The notes: generated from the letters alone by a model not told the origin. A stretch of DNA of 17,674 nucleotides from SVTX01 sp045612105 (GCA_045612105.1 JAZKYL010000070.1:1-17674); one strand, 5' to 3'; counted from the stretch's first letter, positions 1-6,311 are shown. Translations and numbers: made by a program.

Positions 1-1
1 A

Positions 2-547
2 TACTCAAAAGAAGCATTACAACGGCTTTCACCTCATTTGACAAAACCAATTGAAAAGAAATACGTTGGAGATGATTTTACATACAGCGATGACGTTGCA
101 ACAGGAAAAGATGCAGAACACTATGTTTTGTGCATTCATCCTCATTTGCGTGACATCTCTCCTATTTGTTGTGGACATTGCAGAGGTAATATTCCTTATT
201 ATTTACTACCAACTCTATCGGTAGAAACTGTTACGGAGTTAACATCTTGGGAAACCAATTATGCTGCATATGATAAGCTATTCTATGTAACCGGCATAGG
301 CGAAATCGGCGCGCATAAAATGCTCTCAAACATAAGTAGCCGTCTAAACCAAAAAGGATTATCTGTTTGCAGAAATCTTGAAAGCGAATTGAAAAAGCCT
401 GTATATTATTATCTATACCGGTTCTACGGAAAACAACCCTCAAAATGCCCGATTTGCGGCGGCGATTGGAAACAAAACGAAGATGATTTATTTGACTACA
501 AATGCGACAGATGTAAGATCGTCGCAGATAAAACTGTTAATGAATAA
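2..547 (+). CDS. Zinc-ribbon protein, 5' end cut by window edge
   Basis: The reading frame is open to the left edge (it starts ...YSKEALQRLSPHLTKP), so the gene probably begins outside the window; a TTG at 38 could start a 169-residue form but no convincing ribosome binding site precedes it. The visible protein has an upstream cysteine cluster (CCGHC) and a C-terminal zinc ribbon, CPICGG...CDRC, two CxxC pairs separated by about 18 residues. Between them is a tyrosine-rich YYYLYRFYG stretch. From memory this layout recalls the DUF2310 zinc-ribbon family, whose function is unknown to me; this was not verified. Soluble, no membrane segment or signal peptide in the visible part. Codon choice is richer in TTA/CTA/AAA and A/T-ending codons than the pyr genes, a hint of different origin. 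It ends with TAA and is followed by a repeat-rich gene-free region. A nucleic-acid-binding role would be a guess. Confidence 0.65.
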   Translation, partial: YSKEALQRLSPHLTKPIEKKYVGDDFTYSDDVATGKDAEHYVLCIHPHLRDISPICCGHCRGNIPYYLLPTLSVETVTELTSWETNYAAYDKLFYVTGIGEIGAHKMLSNISSRLNQKGLSVCRNLESELKKPVYYYLYRFYGKQPSKCPICGGDWKQNEDDLFDYKCDRCKIVADKTVNE

Positions 548-574
548 TACATAGATTCGTTTGCAAGCATGGCA

Positions 575-606
575 TTAAAAGTCCGGTAGATCGCGGATAC
601 TTTTAA
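575..606 (+). terminator. Hairpin downstream of the zinc-ribbon gene
   Basis: An inverted repeat TTAAAAGT...ACTTTTAA (575-582 with 599-606) encloses a further CCG/CGG pairing with a two-base bulge, 28 bp after the stop codon. The right arm contributes TTTT but no U-run follows (it runs into AACCCCC), so it is at best a weak terminator. Confidence 0.35.
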
Positions 607-652
607 CCCCCATCATCGCCAAGGGGCTAGTGTACCCTCGCGCAAAAAGTCG

Positions 653-698
653 TGCATCTAAATTGGCCACTACGGTCGGTTGCATCTAAATCGGACAC
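653..698. repeat. Tandem 18-bp repeats, possible insertion sequence end remnant
   Basis: TGCATCTAAATTGGCCAC at 653-670 and TGCATCTAAATCGGACAC at 681-698 match at 16 of 18 positions and are spaced 28 bp start to start. A weaker relative, TGTTCTAAATCTGGCCAT, lies at 800-816 region. Multiple terminal repeats of about 20 bp carrying a TGGCCA-type core, with an end reading 5'-TG on one strand, are typical of IS21-family ends as I know them. No istA/istB gene is present here, so this would be a solo end or scar. Assignment to IS21 is inference. Confidence 0.45.
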
Positions 699-704
699 AC
701 ATCA

Positions 705-743
705 CACAAATAGGGGGAGCTTACGTGCTCCCCCTTATTTGTG
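705..743. repeat. Strong GC-rich stem-loop
   Basis: CACAAATA-GGGGGAGC (705-720) pairs with GCTCCCCC-T-TATTTGTG (727-743) across a six-base loop, with a single bulged T: 16 base pairs. It is nearly symmetric and could act as a terminator on either strand, but no U-run beyond the arms is present. Confidence 0.6.
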
Positions 744-822
744 GTTAGATCGTTCAGTCGCTTGAAATAGACCACCAAACCGCTTGCGGTTTGTGTTAAT
801 GTTCTAAATCTGGCCATCCCAG

Positions 823-864
823 CCACAAATAGGGGGGAGCGCACAAGCTTCCTCTTTTTTGTCC
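823..864 (+). terminator. Second related stem-loop with U-rich right arm
   Basis: The left arm CACAAATAGGGGGGAGC (824-840) is almost identical to the left arm of the hairpin at 705. It pairs across GCACAA with GCTTCCTCTTTTTTGTC (847-863), largely through G-U wobbles when read as RNA on the plus strand. The right arm ends in CTTTTTTG, giving a terminator-like form just upstream of the following promoter. Confidence 0.45.
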
Positions 865-865
865 T

Positions 866-882
866 TTCTTAATTATTCTTAA
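866..882 (+). promoter_or_regulatory. TTCTTAA direct-repeat box upstream of first membrane gene
   Basis: TTCTTAA-TTA-TTCTTAA: two identical heptamers with a 10-bp period, 16 bp upstream of the -35 hexamer at 899. The same 17 bases occur at 1794-1810, 15 bp upstream of the -35 of the next gene. The spacing fits a dimeric regulator binding one face of the helix, as OmpR-type response regulators do. The regulator is unknown. Confidence 0.5.
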
Positions 883-898
883 ATTCCCGCCAAACCCT

Positions 899-927
899 TT
901 GACAAAGAGGAAAAAATGTAGTAGGAT
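899..927 (+). promoter_or_regulatory. Sigma-A-like promoter of first membrane gene
   Basis: TTGACA (899-904), 17-bp spacer, TAGGAT (922-927). The -35 is consensus and the -10 is weak; an overlapping GATAAT would need a 20-bp spacer. It lies about 40 bp before the ATG at 968. Confidence 0.55.
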
Positions 928-967
928 AATAACAGAACGACACAAAGATTAAGAAAGGAGCAAGAAA

Positions 968-1748
968 ATGAAAGAATTCGTCAGGTGGTTGTTCAGCGAG
1001 AACAACTCAAGCCTTCAGATCGGTCTTTTTGACGTCTGGCACTTTTTATATCTCTTCGTCATCTTCGGCGGAGCAATATTGCTATCGTTTCTCTTCCACG
1101 GCAAGTCGAAGGAAAAGCGCGACAAGCTGCTCAAAATAATGGCATACTTAACCATCGGCTTCTATATCGCCGATTTCTTCATAATGCCGCTCTCCGACAG
1201 CTACAACGGCATCGGCATCGACAAGCTTCCCTTCCACATCTGCACACTTATGGGCGTTATGGTTCCCTTCGCTCAGTTCAATAAGAAATTCGCCCCCATA
1301 AAGAGCGTGATAGTCACCCTTTCAATAGCATCCTCTCTTATGTGGATGTGCTACCCCGGTTCGGCTCTCGGCGGCGAGCCACCGTTCAGCTACATAATCT
1401 TCCAGACCTTTATGTTCCACGGCTTCCTCTTCTCGTGGGGAGTTCTGAGCCTTACAATCGGCGAAGTCAAGCTTGAGATCGGCAAGATCTGGCAAGAGCT
1501 TTGCAATCATCGTAATCCTGCTCTGGTCGGGACTTGGCAACGCGATCTACGACAACCAGAACTGGTTCTTCACCAAGGAAAGCATCTTTGATTTCCTTCC
1601 CGACAACGTGATGCCCCCCGTGGTAGTCTTTTGTGTTTTCGGAGTCTGTCTCGTGATTTACGGAGCATACTACCTCATTCATGCTATCGCAAAGCACGCG
1701 GAAACCGCACATAAGACCAATCATGCCTTCGTTTTCGGAGGAAAATAA
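968..1748 (+). pseudogene. YwaF-like integral membrane protein gene with one-base frameshift
   Basis: A multi-pass membrane protein of the YwaF/TIGR02206 type, function unknown. The ATG at 968 follows AAAGGAG at a 7-bp spacing. The first frame runs through several hydrophobic segments and conserved-looking LPFHICTLMG, HGFLFSWGVLSL and ends in IGKIW, then turns into polar non-membrane sequence and stops at 1591. The membrane protein continues in another frame from about 1494 (KSFAIIVILLWSGLGNAIYD...) to TAA at 1746-1748. Removing a single base near 1493 (one C in TGGCAAGAGC) restores ...GKIW-KSFAIIVI... and a protein of 259 residues, close to the 266 residues of the paralogue that follows. The break may be a real mutation, a sequencing or assembly error, or recoding; no slippery run is seen at the site. 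The intact gene would resemble its neighbour in the MKEF start, topology and upstream box. Confidence 0.8.
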
Positions 1749-1762
1749 CATACGGCCTTCTT

Positions 1763-1790
1763 AGGACACCCTCGGGTGTCCTTTGTCATT
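1763..1790 (+). terminator. Rho-independent terminator after first membrane gene
   Basis: AGGACACCC-TC-GGGTGTCCT (1763-1782), a perfect 9-bp stem starting 14 bp after the stop codon, followed by TTGTCATTTAATT. The U-tract is interrupted, so efficiency is uncertain. Confidence 0.65.
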
Positions 1791-1793
1791 TAA

Positions 1794-1810
1794 TTCTTAA
1801 TTATTCTTAA
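1794..1810 (+). promoter_or_regulatory. TTCTTAA direct-repeat box upstream of second membrane gene
   Basis: Identical over 17 bases to the box at 866-882 (TTCTTAA-TTA-TTCTTAA), here 15 bp upstream of the -35 hexamer at 1826. The flanking sequences are not alike, which argues that the box itself is kept. Confidence 0.5.
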
Positions 1811-1825
1811 TTTTTTCAATATGCT

Positions 1826-1854
1826 TTGACTTTAATACTATAATATGATATTAT
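1826..1854 (+). promoter_or_regulatory. Sigma-A-like promoter of second membrane gene
   Basis: TTGACT (1826-1831), 17-bp spacer, TATTAT (1849-1854), 36 bp before the ATG at 1891. The spacer is itself A/T-rich and contains a TATAAT too close to serve as the -10 for this -35. Confidence 0.65.
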
Positions 1855-1890
1855 TTAACTAATAATGACAAATTTTTACAAGGAGCTTTT

Positions 1891-2691
1891 ATGAAAGAAT
1901 TTTTCGGCTTCAACGAAGGAATGTATCTTCGCACCCCGGAAGGCTATCTTTCCTGGCAACACATACTCTTCGTGTCCTTTCTAATGGCGACTATGGTGGC
2001 TCTTGCGGTCTTCCTCGGTCTCCACTTCAAGAATAAAGAAGAAAAGTCCAAAAACAAAGTGCTTATCGGCGCGGCTATCGCAATCGACACGATCGAGCTT
2101 TTCAAGATCGTCCTCATATGCTTCAGAGACAACGATCCCTTAAACTGGCTTTACAATCTTCCCCTTTTCCTCTGCAGCATTCAGCTTATTACCATCCCCT
2201 TGGCGGCGTTTTCCAAGGGCAGGATCAAGGAGGCGGCTCTTGACTTCGTTATGATCTTCGGCATTCTCGGAGCAATTCTTGGAACTATTGGCGCAGGACA
2301 GAATTACTCCTGCTACCCCGTTCTCTCCTTTGACAACGTGGTTTCGGGTATAACCCACTCGATCTCGGGCTTTGCTTCTCTCTACATTATGTTCGCAGGC
2401 ATGGCAAGTATGAAGAGAAAGAACATCGGCATCACCTTTGCGATTCTCTTCGGCTTCGGCATTGCCGCATATATCACAAATCATCTGATCGACTACAATT
2501 ATATGTTCTTAGTCCGTGGCGACGGCACCCCCTACGACATTCTTTATAATCTTGTAGGCGGAAATCAGATCATTTACCCCATAAGCGTTATGGCACTCTT
2601 CGTTTTGTATATTTCGATATATTATCTCATATTCTATCTGATTCAAAAAAAGCACGAGACTGTACAAAAGCCCGTTCCCCATCGCGCATAA
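1891..2691 (+). CDS. YwaF-like integral membrane protein
   Basis: A 266-residue protein with about seven hydrophobic segments (roughly residues 24-46, 58-78, 86-108, 115-135, 150-172, 178-200, 229-252), no signal peptide and a short basic C-terminal tail. It resembles the YwaF/TIGR02206 family of membrane proteins, whose role is unknown. Typical family features are a W-x-H near the first membrane segment (SWQHILF here) and an LP-x-x-x-C segment (LPLFLCSIQL, equivalent to LPFHICTLMG in the neighbour). The ATG follows AAGGAG at a 5-bp spacing. It is a diverged tandem paralogue of the frameshifted gene at 968, with its own promoter and the same upstream repeat box, so the pair is likely controlled together but transcribed separately. 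It converges on the minus-strand glycosidase gene across a shared terminator. Confidence 0.8.
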   Translation: MKEFFGFNEGMYLRTPEGYLSWQHILFVSFLMATMVALAVFLGLHFKNKEEKSKNKVLIGAAIAIDTIELFKIVLICFRDNDPLNWLYNLPLFLCSIQLITIPLAAFSKGRIKEAALDFVMIFGILGAILGTIGAGQNYSCYPVLSFDNVVSGITHSISGFASLYIMFAGMASMKRKNIGITFAILFGFGIAAYITNHLIDYNYMFLVRGDGTPYDILYNLVGGNQIIYPISVMALFVLYISIYYLIFYLIQKKHETVQKPVPHRA

Positions 2692-2766
2692 AGTAAAATA
2701 CACTCACGACGTCTGCGGCAGAGCAGAAAATTAACATAAAAAAACCTTAACTTGCAATATATCTAC

Positions 2767-2805
2767 AAAAACAAGAGAGAATTCGTGAATTCTCTCTTGT
2801 TTTTT
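2767..2805. terminator. Bidirectional rho-independent terminator
   Basis: An 18-bp perfect stem, five A and CAAGAGAGAATTC on the left with GAATTCTCTCTTG and T-run on the right, around a GT centre (2784/2787). A-run on one side and T-run on the other let it end both the plus-strand membrane gene (stop at 2691) and the minus-strand glycosidase gene (stop at 2812). Confidence 0.88.
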
Positions 2806-2811
2806 ATTTAA

Positions 2812-4089
2812 TTAGTGATGATTATTATACCACTCGCTCACAGCGTCAACGAATTCCTTTTGCACCTGATAGTCATAGCAATCGGGGAGAAGCGACACGC
2901 AGGGATATCCGCCATCGAGGGCGAGGATCATATGGCTGTGCTCCAAAAACTTGTCTGCGGGTGGCACGGCGGTGTTTGTGCCGAGGTGATCAAGATTCAA
3001 TATCTTGTGAGGCGAGGAATATCGGCAGACCTTAAAGTGCTCCTGAGTAAGTCCGCGCCATTTGCCTTCGGGATCAAGATTTACGTCATTGAGTCGAACC
3101 GTATCGCAATATTTCGATACGAAAATATCGGGAATATGGCTCTCCACCTCGCAGGAGGGCTCGATCTCCTTGATTATTCGGTACATTCGCTTCAAGAGGT
3201 CTCTCATATCCTGCTTATATCCGTAGGCAATATCAAGCTTGAATTTTCTGAATCCCATATCGATATATTTCTTGAAAATATCATAAAAATAACCGTCAAG
3301 CAGATCGGAATCAAGGAGATATTTCCAACGAAGCGGGAAATTCGGGTCGGCGTGATAGTTACTACCAACCACCTCGGGATGAGCCTTAGCTATCTCGCAA
3401 TCGTCGGTGATGACGAAGGGACAGAGCCAGAGTCCGGGGATAAATCCGCGAGAGAGCATATCCCGGCAGAGCCTTTTCATATCGGGGAATTTTTCCGGAT
3501 TTACAGTATAATTTCCGAAAATTCTCTGACCTTTATCATTAAGCTCCACGTCCCAGCCGTCGTCGATGGTCAGCTTGCCCTTGGGAAGTCCCAGAGCCTC
3601 AATTCTGTCCATGTAATCGTAGATAAGAGCCTCGTCAAGAGGTGCCTGAGTGCTTTCAAGTCCCCTCTCCTTCTGCCACCTTTTCTGCTCATTCCAAGTA
3701 CAATACTCGATGCCACCCCAGAAGCCCTCGTTTTTAGGCTTTGACTGACCCTCCAAAACGATCTCGTTGTATTTTCCCCACTCAGCGAATGGGTCACAGC
3801 TCTCGTTGTAATAAAGCCGCTGTCCCGCGGGACAACTTACGGTTAGCGTTCCCTTTCCGTCGTGGGCGAATCTGCCGCCGAAATTATCGTCAAGAAAACC
3901 GAAAAAGGCGTTGGGAGTGATCAGAACGGGAGAACCCGAGGTGCTTGCCGCCTTCAGATTGAAGGGGTCAAGGTCGAAAGCCTCGTATTTATAATATACG
4001 TTAACGTTTCCCTGATTGTAAAAGGGCAGATACAAGGGCAAAAGCACCTTGAACTGCATTACGGTGTCTTTTTCAAATTGAACTATCAT
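2812..4089 (-). CDS. GH36/GH31-type (clan D-like) glycosidase
   Basis: A 425-residue cytoplasmic protein with no signal peptide. The start is placed at 4089 because AAAGGA sits just upstream of that ATG; an in-frame ATG at 4140 would lie inside the preceding terminator-like hairpin and pyrI end. After a short beta-rich N-terminal part (residues 1-115) comes a TIM-barrel-type region with GFWGGIEYCTWNE (about 122-134), TIDDGWD (174-180), the strand-end FKLDIAYG (D286, placed like the nucleophile of GH36/GH27 K-x-D motifs) and DTVRLNDVN (D335, a candidate acid/base). This pattern is typical of alpha-galactosidase/raffinose-synthase-like enzymes, but the protein is shorter than classic 700-residue GH36 enzymes and the substrate cannot be told. 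It lies 47 bp after pyrI with a hairpin between, so it is either a read-through tail of the pyr operon or has its own unseen promoter. Confidence 0.75.
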   Translation of the reverse strand: MIVQFEKDTVMQFKVLLPLYLPFYNQGNVNVYYKYEAFDLDPFNLKAASTSGSPVLITPNAFFGFLDDNFGGRFAHDGKGTLTVSCPAGQRLYYNESCDPFAEWGKYNEIVLEGQSKPKNEGFWGGIEYCTWNEQKRWQKERGLESTQAPLDEALIYDYMDRIEALGLPKGKLTIDDGWDVELNDKGQRIFGNYTVNPEKFPDMKRLCRDMLSRGFIPGLWLCPFVITDDCEIAKAHPEVVGSNYHADPNFPLRWKYLLDSDLLDGYFYDIFKKYIDMGFRKFKLDIAYGYKQDMRDLLKRMYRIIKEIEPSCEVESHIPDIFVSKYCDTVRLNDVNLDPEGKWRGLTQEHFKVCRYSSPHKILNLDHLGTNTAVPPADKFLEHSHMILALDGGYPCVSLLPDCYDYQVQKEFVDAVSEWYNNHH

Positions 4090-4110
4090 AGAAAATTCCT
4101 TTCTTGCGGC

Positions 4111-4135
4111 AAAAGGGCGGTAAAACCGCCCTTTT
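4111..4135 (-). terminator. Hairpin between pyrI and the glycosidase gene
   Basis: A perfect 11-bp stem AAAAGGGCGGT-NNN-ACCGCCCTTTT beginning one base after the pyrI stop codon. Read on the minus strand it ends in TTTT followed by GCCGC, so the U-run is short. It may be a partial terminator that lowers expression of the last gene, or a 3'-end stabiliser. Confidence 0.7.
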
Positions 4136-4136
4136 A

Positions 4137-4568
4137 TCAATTCAGCTTATTCTCCTCAGCCTTGACCTCGCAGTAGATACAGCGGTAAATGCGCTTTTCT
4201 CTGTCGGTCAGCTTGAAGATGTGGGGCAATTCCTGCTCCGTCGTAGTGATACAACGGGGATTTTTACATTTAATAACATTAGTGAGCTTCTCGGGAAGTC
4301 CGATGCTCTTCTTTTCAACAAGCACGCTATCCTTGATAATATCAATGGTGATACCGGGATCAACGTAGCCGAGAATGTCCATATTAAGCTCGATATCCGC
4401 GTCGATCTTGATAATGTCCTTCCTACCCATCTTGCGGCTTGCAGCGTTCTTGATGATAGCAACGGCGCAATCAAGCTCGTCAAGCTTCAAAAGATGGTAG
4501 ACCGTCATTCCAAGGCCTGCGGTGATATGGTCGATAACGATGCCGTTCTTAATCGAATCTATATTCAT
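4137..4568 (-). CDS. pyrI: Aspartate carbamoyltransferase regulatory chain PyrI
   Basis: A 143-residue protein with the two-part layout of PyrI: an N-terminal nucleotide-binding allosteric domain (residues 1-98, including KLDELDCAVAI and the KMGRKDIIKI strand) and a C-terminal zinc domain with four cysteines, C101-x4-C106 and C130-xx-C133. In known holoenzymes this chain binds CTP/ATP and, through the zinc domain, the catalytic chain, conferring feedback control. The start codon overlaps the pyrB stop as ATGA, which implies translational coupling and matched subunit synthesis. Length is slightly below the roughly 153 residues of the enteric protein but normal for anaerobe versions. Feedback at the protein level may compensate for the apparent absence of a PyrR attenuator in the operon leader. 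Confidence 0.95.
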   Translation of the reverse strand: MNIDSIKNGIVIDHITAGLGMTVYHLLKLDELDCAVAIIKNAASRKMGRKDIIKIDADIELNMDILGYVDPGITIDIIKDSVLVEKKSIGLPEKLTNVIKCKNPRCITTTEQELPHIFKLTDREKRIYRCIYCEVKAEENKLN

Positions 4569-5482
4569 ACCGTTACCTCCAAAAGCTTGAGAATGAGTGC
4601 CATTCTCATATATTTTCCGTTAAGCACCTGCTTGAAATAGCAGGCTCTGGGATCGTCGTCGATAGCAACGGCGATCTCATTGACTCTGGGCAGGGGATGA
4701 AGGATCGAAAGATCGCTCTTTGCGGTCTTCAGCTTGTCGGGAGTCAGAATGTAGCTGTCCTTGAGACGGAGATAATCTTCCTCGTTGAAGAATCTTTCTC
4801 TCTGAACTCTGGTCATATAAAGCACGTCAAGCTCGGGCATTACCTCAAGCAGATCTGTGGTCTGAACGTACTCAATGCCGTTAGGTCTCAAGTATTCTTC
4901 CTTGACGTAGCTTGGCAGCTTCAGCTCCTCGGGGGAGATCAGCACGATCTTGATGCCTGTGTATCTAGACAGTGCACTTATAAGCGAGTGAACGGTACGA
5001 CCGAATTTAAGGTCGCCGCAGAATCCCACGGTCAGATTATCAAATCTTCCCTTTTCTCTCCAGATGGTGAGCAGGTCAGCAAGAGTCTGTGTGGGGTGAT
5101 TGTGTCCGCCGTCGCCCGCGTTGATAACGGGGATAGAAGCATTCATCGAAGCCACCAGAGGCGCGCCCTCCTTGGGGTGGCGCATAGCGATAATGTCTGC
5201 ATAGCAGGATACCGTCTTTGTGGTGTCGGCAACGCTCTCGCCCTTAGCCGCGCTGGAAGAGCCCGCGCTCGCCATAGACAAAACGTTTCCGCCAAGCTCG
5301 TACATAGCCGCCTCGAAGGAAAGTCTTGTTCTCGTCGAAGGCTCGAAGAAGAGAGTCGCAAGCTTCTTGTAGCGGCAAGAATCCGCATACTTGCGAGGAT
5401 TTGCGATTATATCCTCTGCAACGTGAACAAGCTCCTCGATCTCAGCGGTGGACAGCTCTTGAATATCAATAAGATGTCTCAT
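4565..5482 (-). CDS. pyrB: Aspartate carbamoyltransferase catalytic chain PyrB
   Basis: Catalyses carbamoyl phosphate plus L-aspartate to carbamoyl-aspartate, the first committed step of pyrimidine synthesis. The 305 residues carry the carbamoyl-phosphate loop FFEPSTRTRLSFE (about 45-57, with S49-T50-R51-T52-R53), the KGES loop that reaches into the neighbouring active site, MRHP (about 100-103), HPTQTLADLLT (129-139) and the HPLPRVNEI segment near residue 260 that contacts both substrates. Full length for the family. The ATG follows AAAGG at a 6-bp spacing; a small hairpin (5495-5510) ends three bases before that ribosome binding site. It overlaps pyrI by 4 bp and lies 117 bp after pyrE. Confidence 0.97.
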   Translation of the reverse strand: MRHLIDIQELSTAEIEELVHVAEDIIANPRKYADSCRYKKLATLFFEPSTRTRLSFEAAMYELGGNVLSMASAGSSSAAKGESVADTTKTVSCYADIIAMRHPKEGAPLVASMNASIPVINAGDGGHNHPTQTLADLLTIWREKGRFDNLTVGFCGDLKFGRTVHSLISALSRYTGIKIVLISPEELKLPSYVKEEYLRPNGIEYVQTTDLLEVMPELDVLYMTRVQRERFFNEEDYLRLKDSYILTPDKLKTAKSDLSILHPLPRVNEIAVAIDDDPRACYFKQVLNGKYMRMALILKLLEVTV

Positions 5483-5494
5483 AAATTACCTTTC

Positions 5495-5597
5495 TGCCGT
5501 ACAAACGGCATAAATCAATCTATAAATGAATTTTGCTTCTGCAAAATTCGCGCGTGAAGCAGTTTATTTCACTTTTAAAAGAGCGCAACCTTCACGC
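5495..5597 (-). other. Stacked stem-loops in the pyrE-pyrB intergenic region
   Basis: Three inverted repeats fill the gap. GCGTGAAG/CTTCACGC (5590-5597 with 5552-5559) begins two bases after the pyrE stop. GAATTTTGC-TTCT-GCAAAATTC (5528-5549) is a perfect 9-bp hairpin. TGCCGT-ACAA-ACGGCA (5495-5510) lies next to the pyrB ribosome binding site. TTCAC inside the first repeat can instead pair with a nearer GTGAA (5555-5559 with 5568-5572), so two folds compete. Role unknown; candidates are mRNA processing, stabilisation or translational control. Confidence 0.5.
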
Positions 5598-5599
5598 AG

Positions 5600-6256
5600 T
5601 TATGCCTTTGCGCCGTTGATTGCGAGATAGTTCTTTATTCTCTGAACGTTCTCGGCGTTCTTTTCGTCCTCTTCAAGATACTCGATGATGTCGTAAACGT
5701 CTACGATGGAGTATACGGGGAAGCCGAACTGCTCCTCGATCTCCTGCATAGCGCCCTTTTCGCCCTGCCCCTTTTCCTTGCGGTCTACCATAATGAAGGT
5801 AGCGGCAACCTTTGTGCCCTCAAGGTGAGAAAGGATCTCCATGCTCTCGCGTATAGCGGTGCCTGCGGTGATAACGTCCTCGATGATAACGATCTCCTCG
5901 CCGGGAGTGGGAACGTAGCCTACGAATGTTCCACCCTCGCCGTGGTCCTTAACTTCCTTTCTGTTGAAGAAGAAGGGTACGTTGAGACCGTTCTTGGAAA
6001 GAGCAACTGCCGCGGATACGGAGAGGGAGATTCCCTTGTATGCGGGGCCGTAAAGAACCGCCTGCTTCTTACCAAGCTTTTCAAAATATGCCTTTGCGTA
6101 GAACTCACCCAGGGTCGCGATGTCGCTACCGGTCTTGATCATTCCCGCATTGATGAAATAGGGGATCTTTCTGCCGCTCTTTGCGGTGAAGTCACCAAAC
6201 TTGAGAACGCCAGCGTTCTCCAAAAACTGTATAAATTCTCTCTTGTATGCTTCCAT
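5600..6256 (-). CDS. pyrE: Orotate phosphoribosyltransferase PyrE
   Basis: Joins orotate to PRPP to give orotidine 5'-phosphate and pyrophosphate. The start at 6256 is chosen because AAAAGGAG lies 7 bp upstream of that ATG; the frame stays open back to 6331 but that extension runs through an 11-bp hairpin and has no ribosome binding site. The 218-residue product shows KSGRKIPYF near the N-terminus (about 26-34), the flexible catalytic loop RKEVKDHGEGG (99-109) and the PRPP-binding motif IVIIEDVITAGTAI (122-135). Cytoplasmic dimer in known members. It is separated from pyrF by 296 bp, the largest gap in the operon, filled by a repeat element and a hairpin. Confidence 0.96.
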   Translation of the reverse strand: MEAYKREFIQFLENAGVLKFGDFTAKSGRKIPYFINAGMIKTGSDIATLGEFYAKAYFEKLGKKQAVLYGPAYKGISLSVSAAVALSKNGLNVPFFFNRKEVKDHGEGGTFVGYVPTPGEEIVIIEDVITAGTAIRESMEILSHLEGTKVAATFIMVDRKEKGQGEKGAMQEIEEQFGFPVYSIVDVYDIIEYLEEDEKNAENVQRIKNYLAINGAKA

Positions 6257-6285
6257 TTTCAAATCTCCTTTTCTGCCTTCGGCGA

Positions 6286-6311
6286 CCAACCCTTTTCGAG
6301 AAAAGGGTTGG
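6286..6311 (-). other. Perfect stem-loop just upstream of pyrE
   Basis: CCAACCCTTTT-CGAG-AAAAGGGTTGG, an 11-bp perfect stem with a 4-base loop, ending about 20 bp before the pyrE ribosome binding site. No U-run follows on the minus strand (GTCGCCGAAGG), so a classic terminator is unlikely. It could mark a processing site or protect the downstream mRNA. Confidence 0.55.

Larger units (their letters stand above)
548..898. other. Gene-free repeat-rich stretch
   Basis: No credible coding region is seen on either strand from the zinc-ribbon stop to the promoter at 899. The stretch holds a hairpin (575-606), two tandem 18-bp repeats (653-698) plus a degenerate third (800-816), two related stem-loops (705-743 and 823-864), and a perfect 8-bp-arm palindrome CAAACCGC-TT-GCGGTTTG (776-793). 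This density of decayed repeats suggests a former insertion site of a mobile element. Confidence 0.6.

Noticed and set aside
653..698. CRISPR array
   Set aside because: Only two 18-bp repeats with a 10-bp spacer and a decayed third far away; no spacer regularity and no cas genes.
1473..1748. Separate small membrane gene starting at TTG
   Set aside because: It has no ribosome binding site and its sequence completes the preceding YwaF-like protein after a one-base shift, so it is the tail of that gene.
2815..3744. 309-codon open frame on the plus strand
   Set aside because: Antisense shadow of the glycosidase gene, beginning inside its stop region, with no ribosome binding site or recognisable domain.
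4090..4140. Longer N-terminus for the clan D-like glycosidase
   Set aside because: The ATG at 4140 overlaps the end of pyrI and the extension crosses the pyrI hairpin; the ATG at 4089 has its own ribosome binding site.
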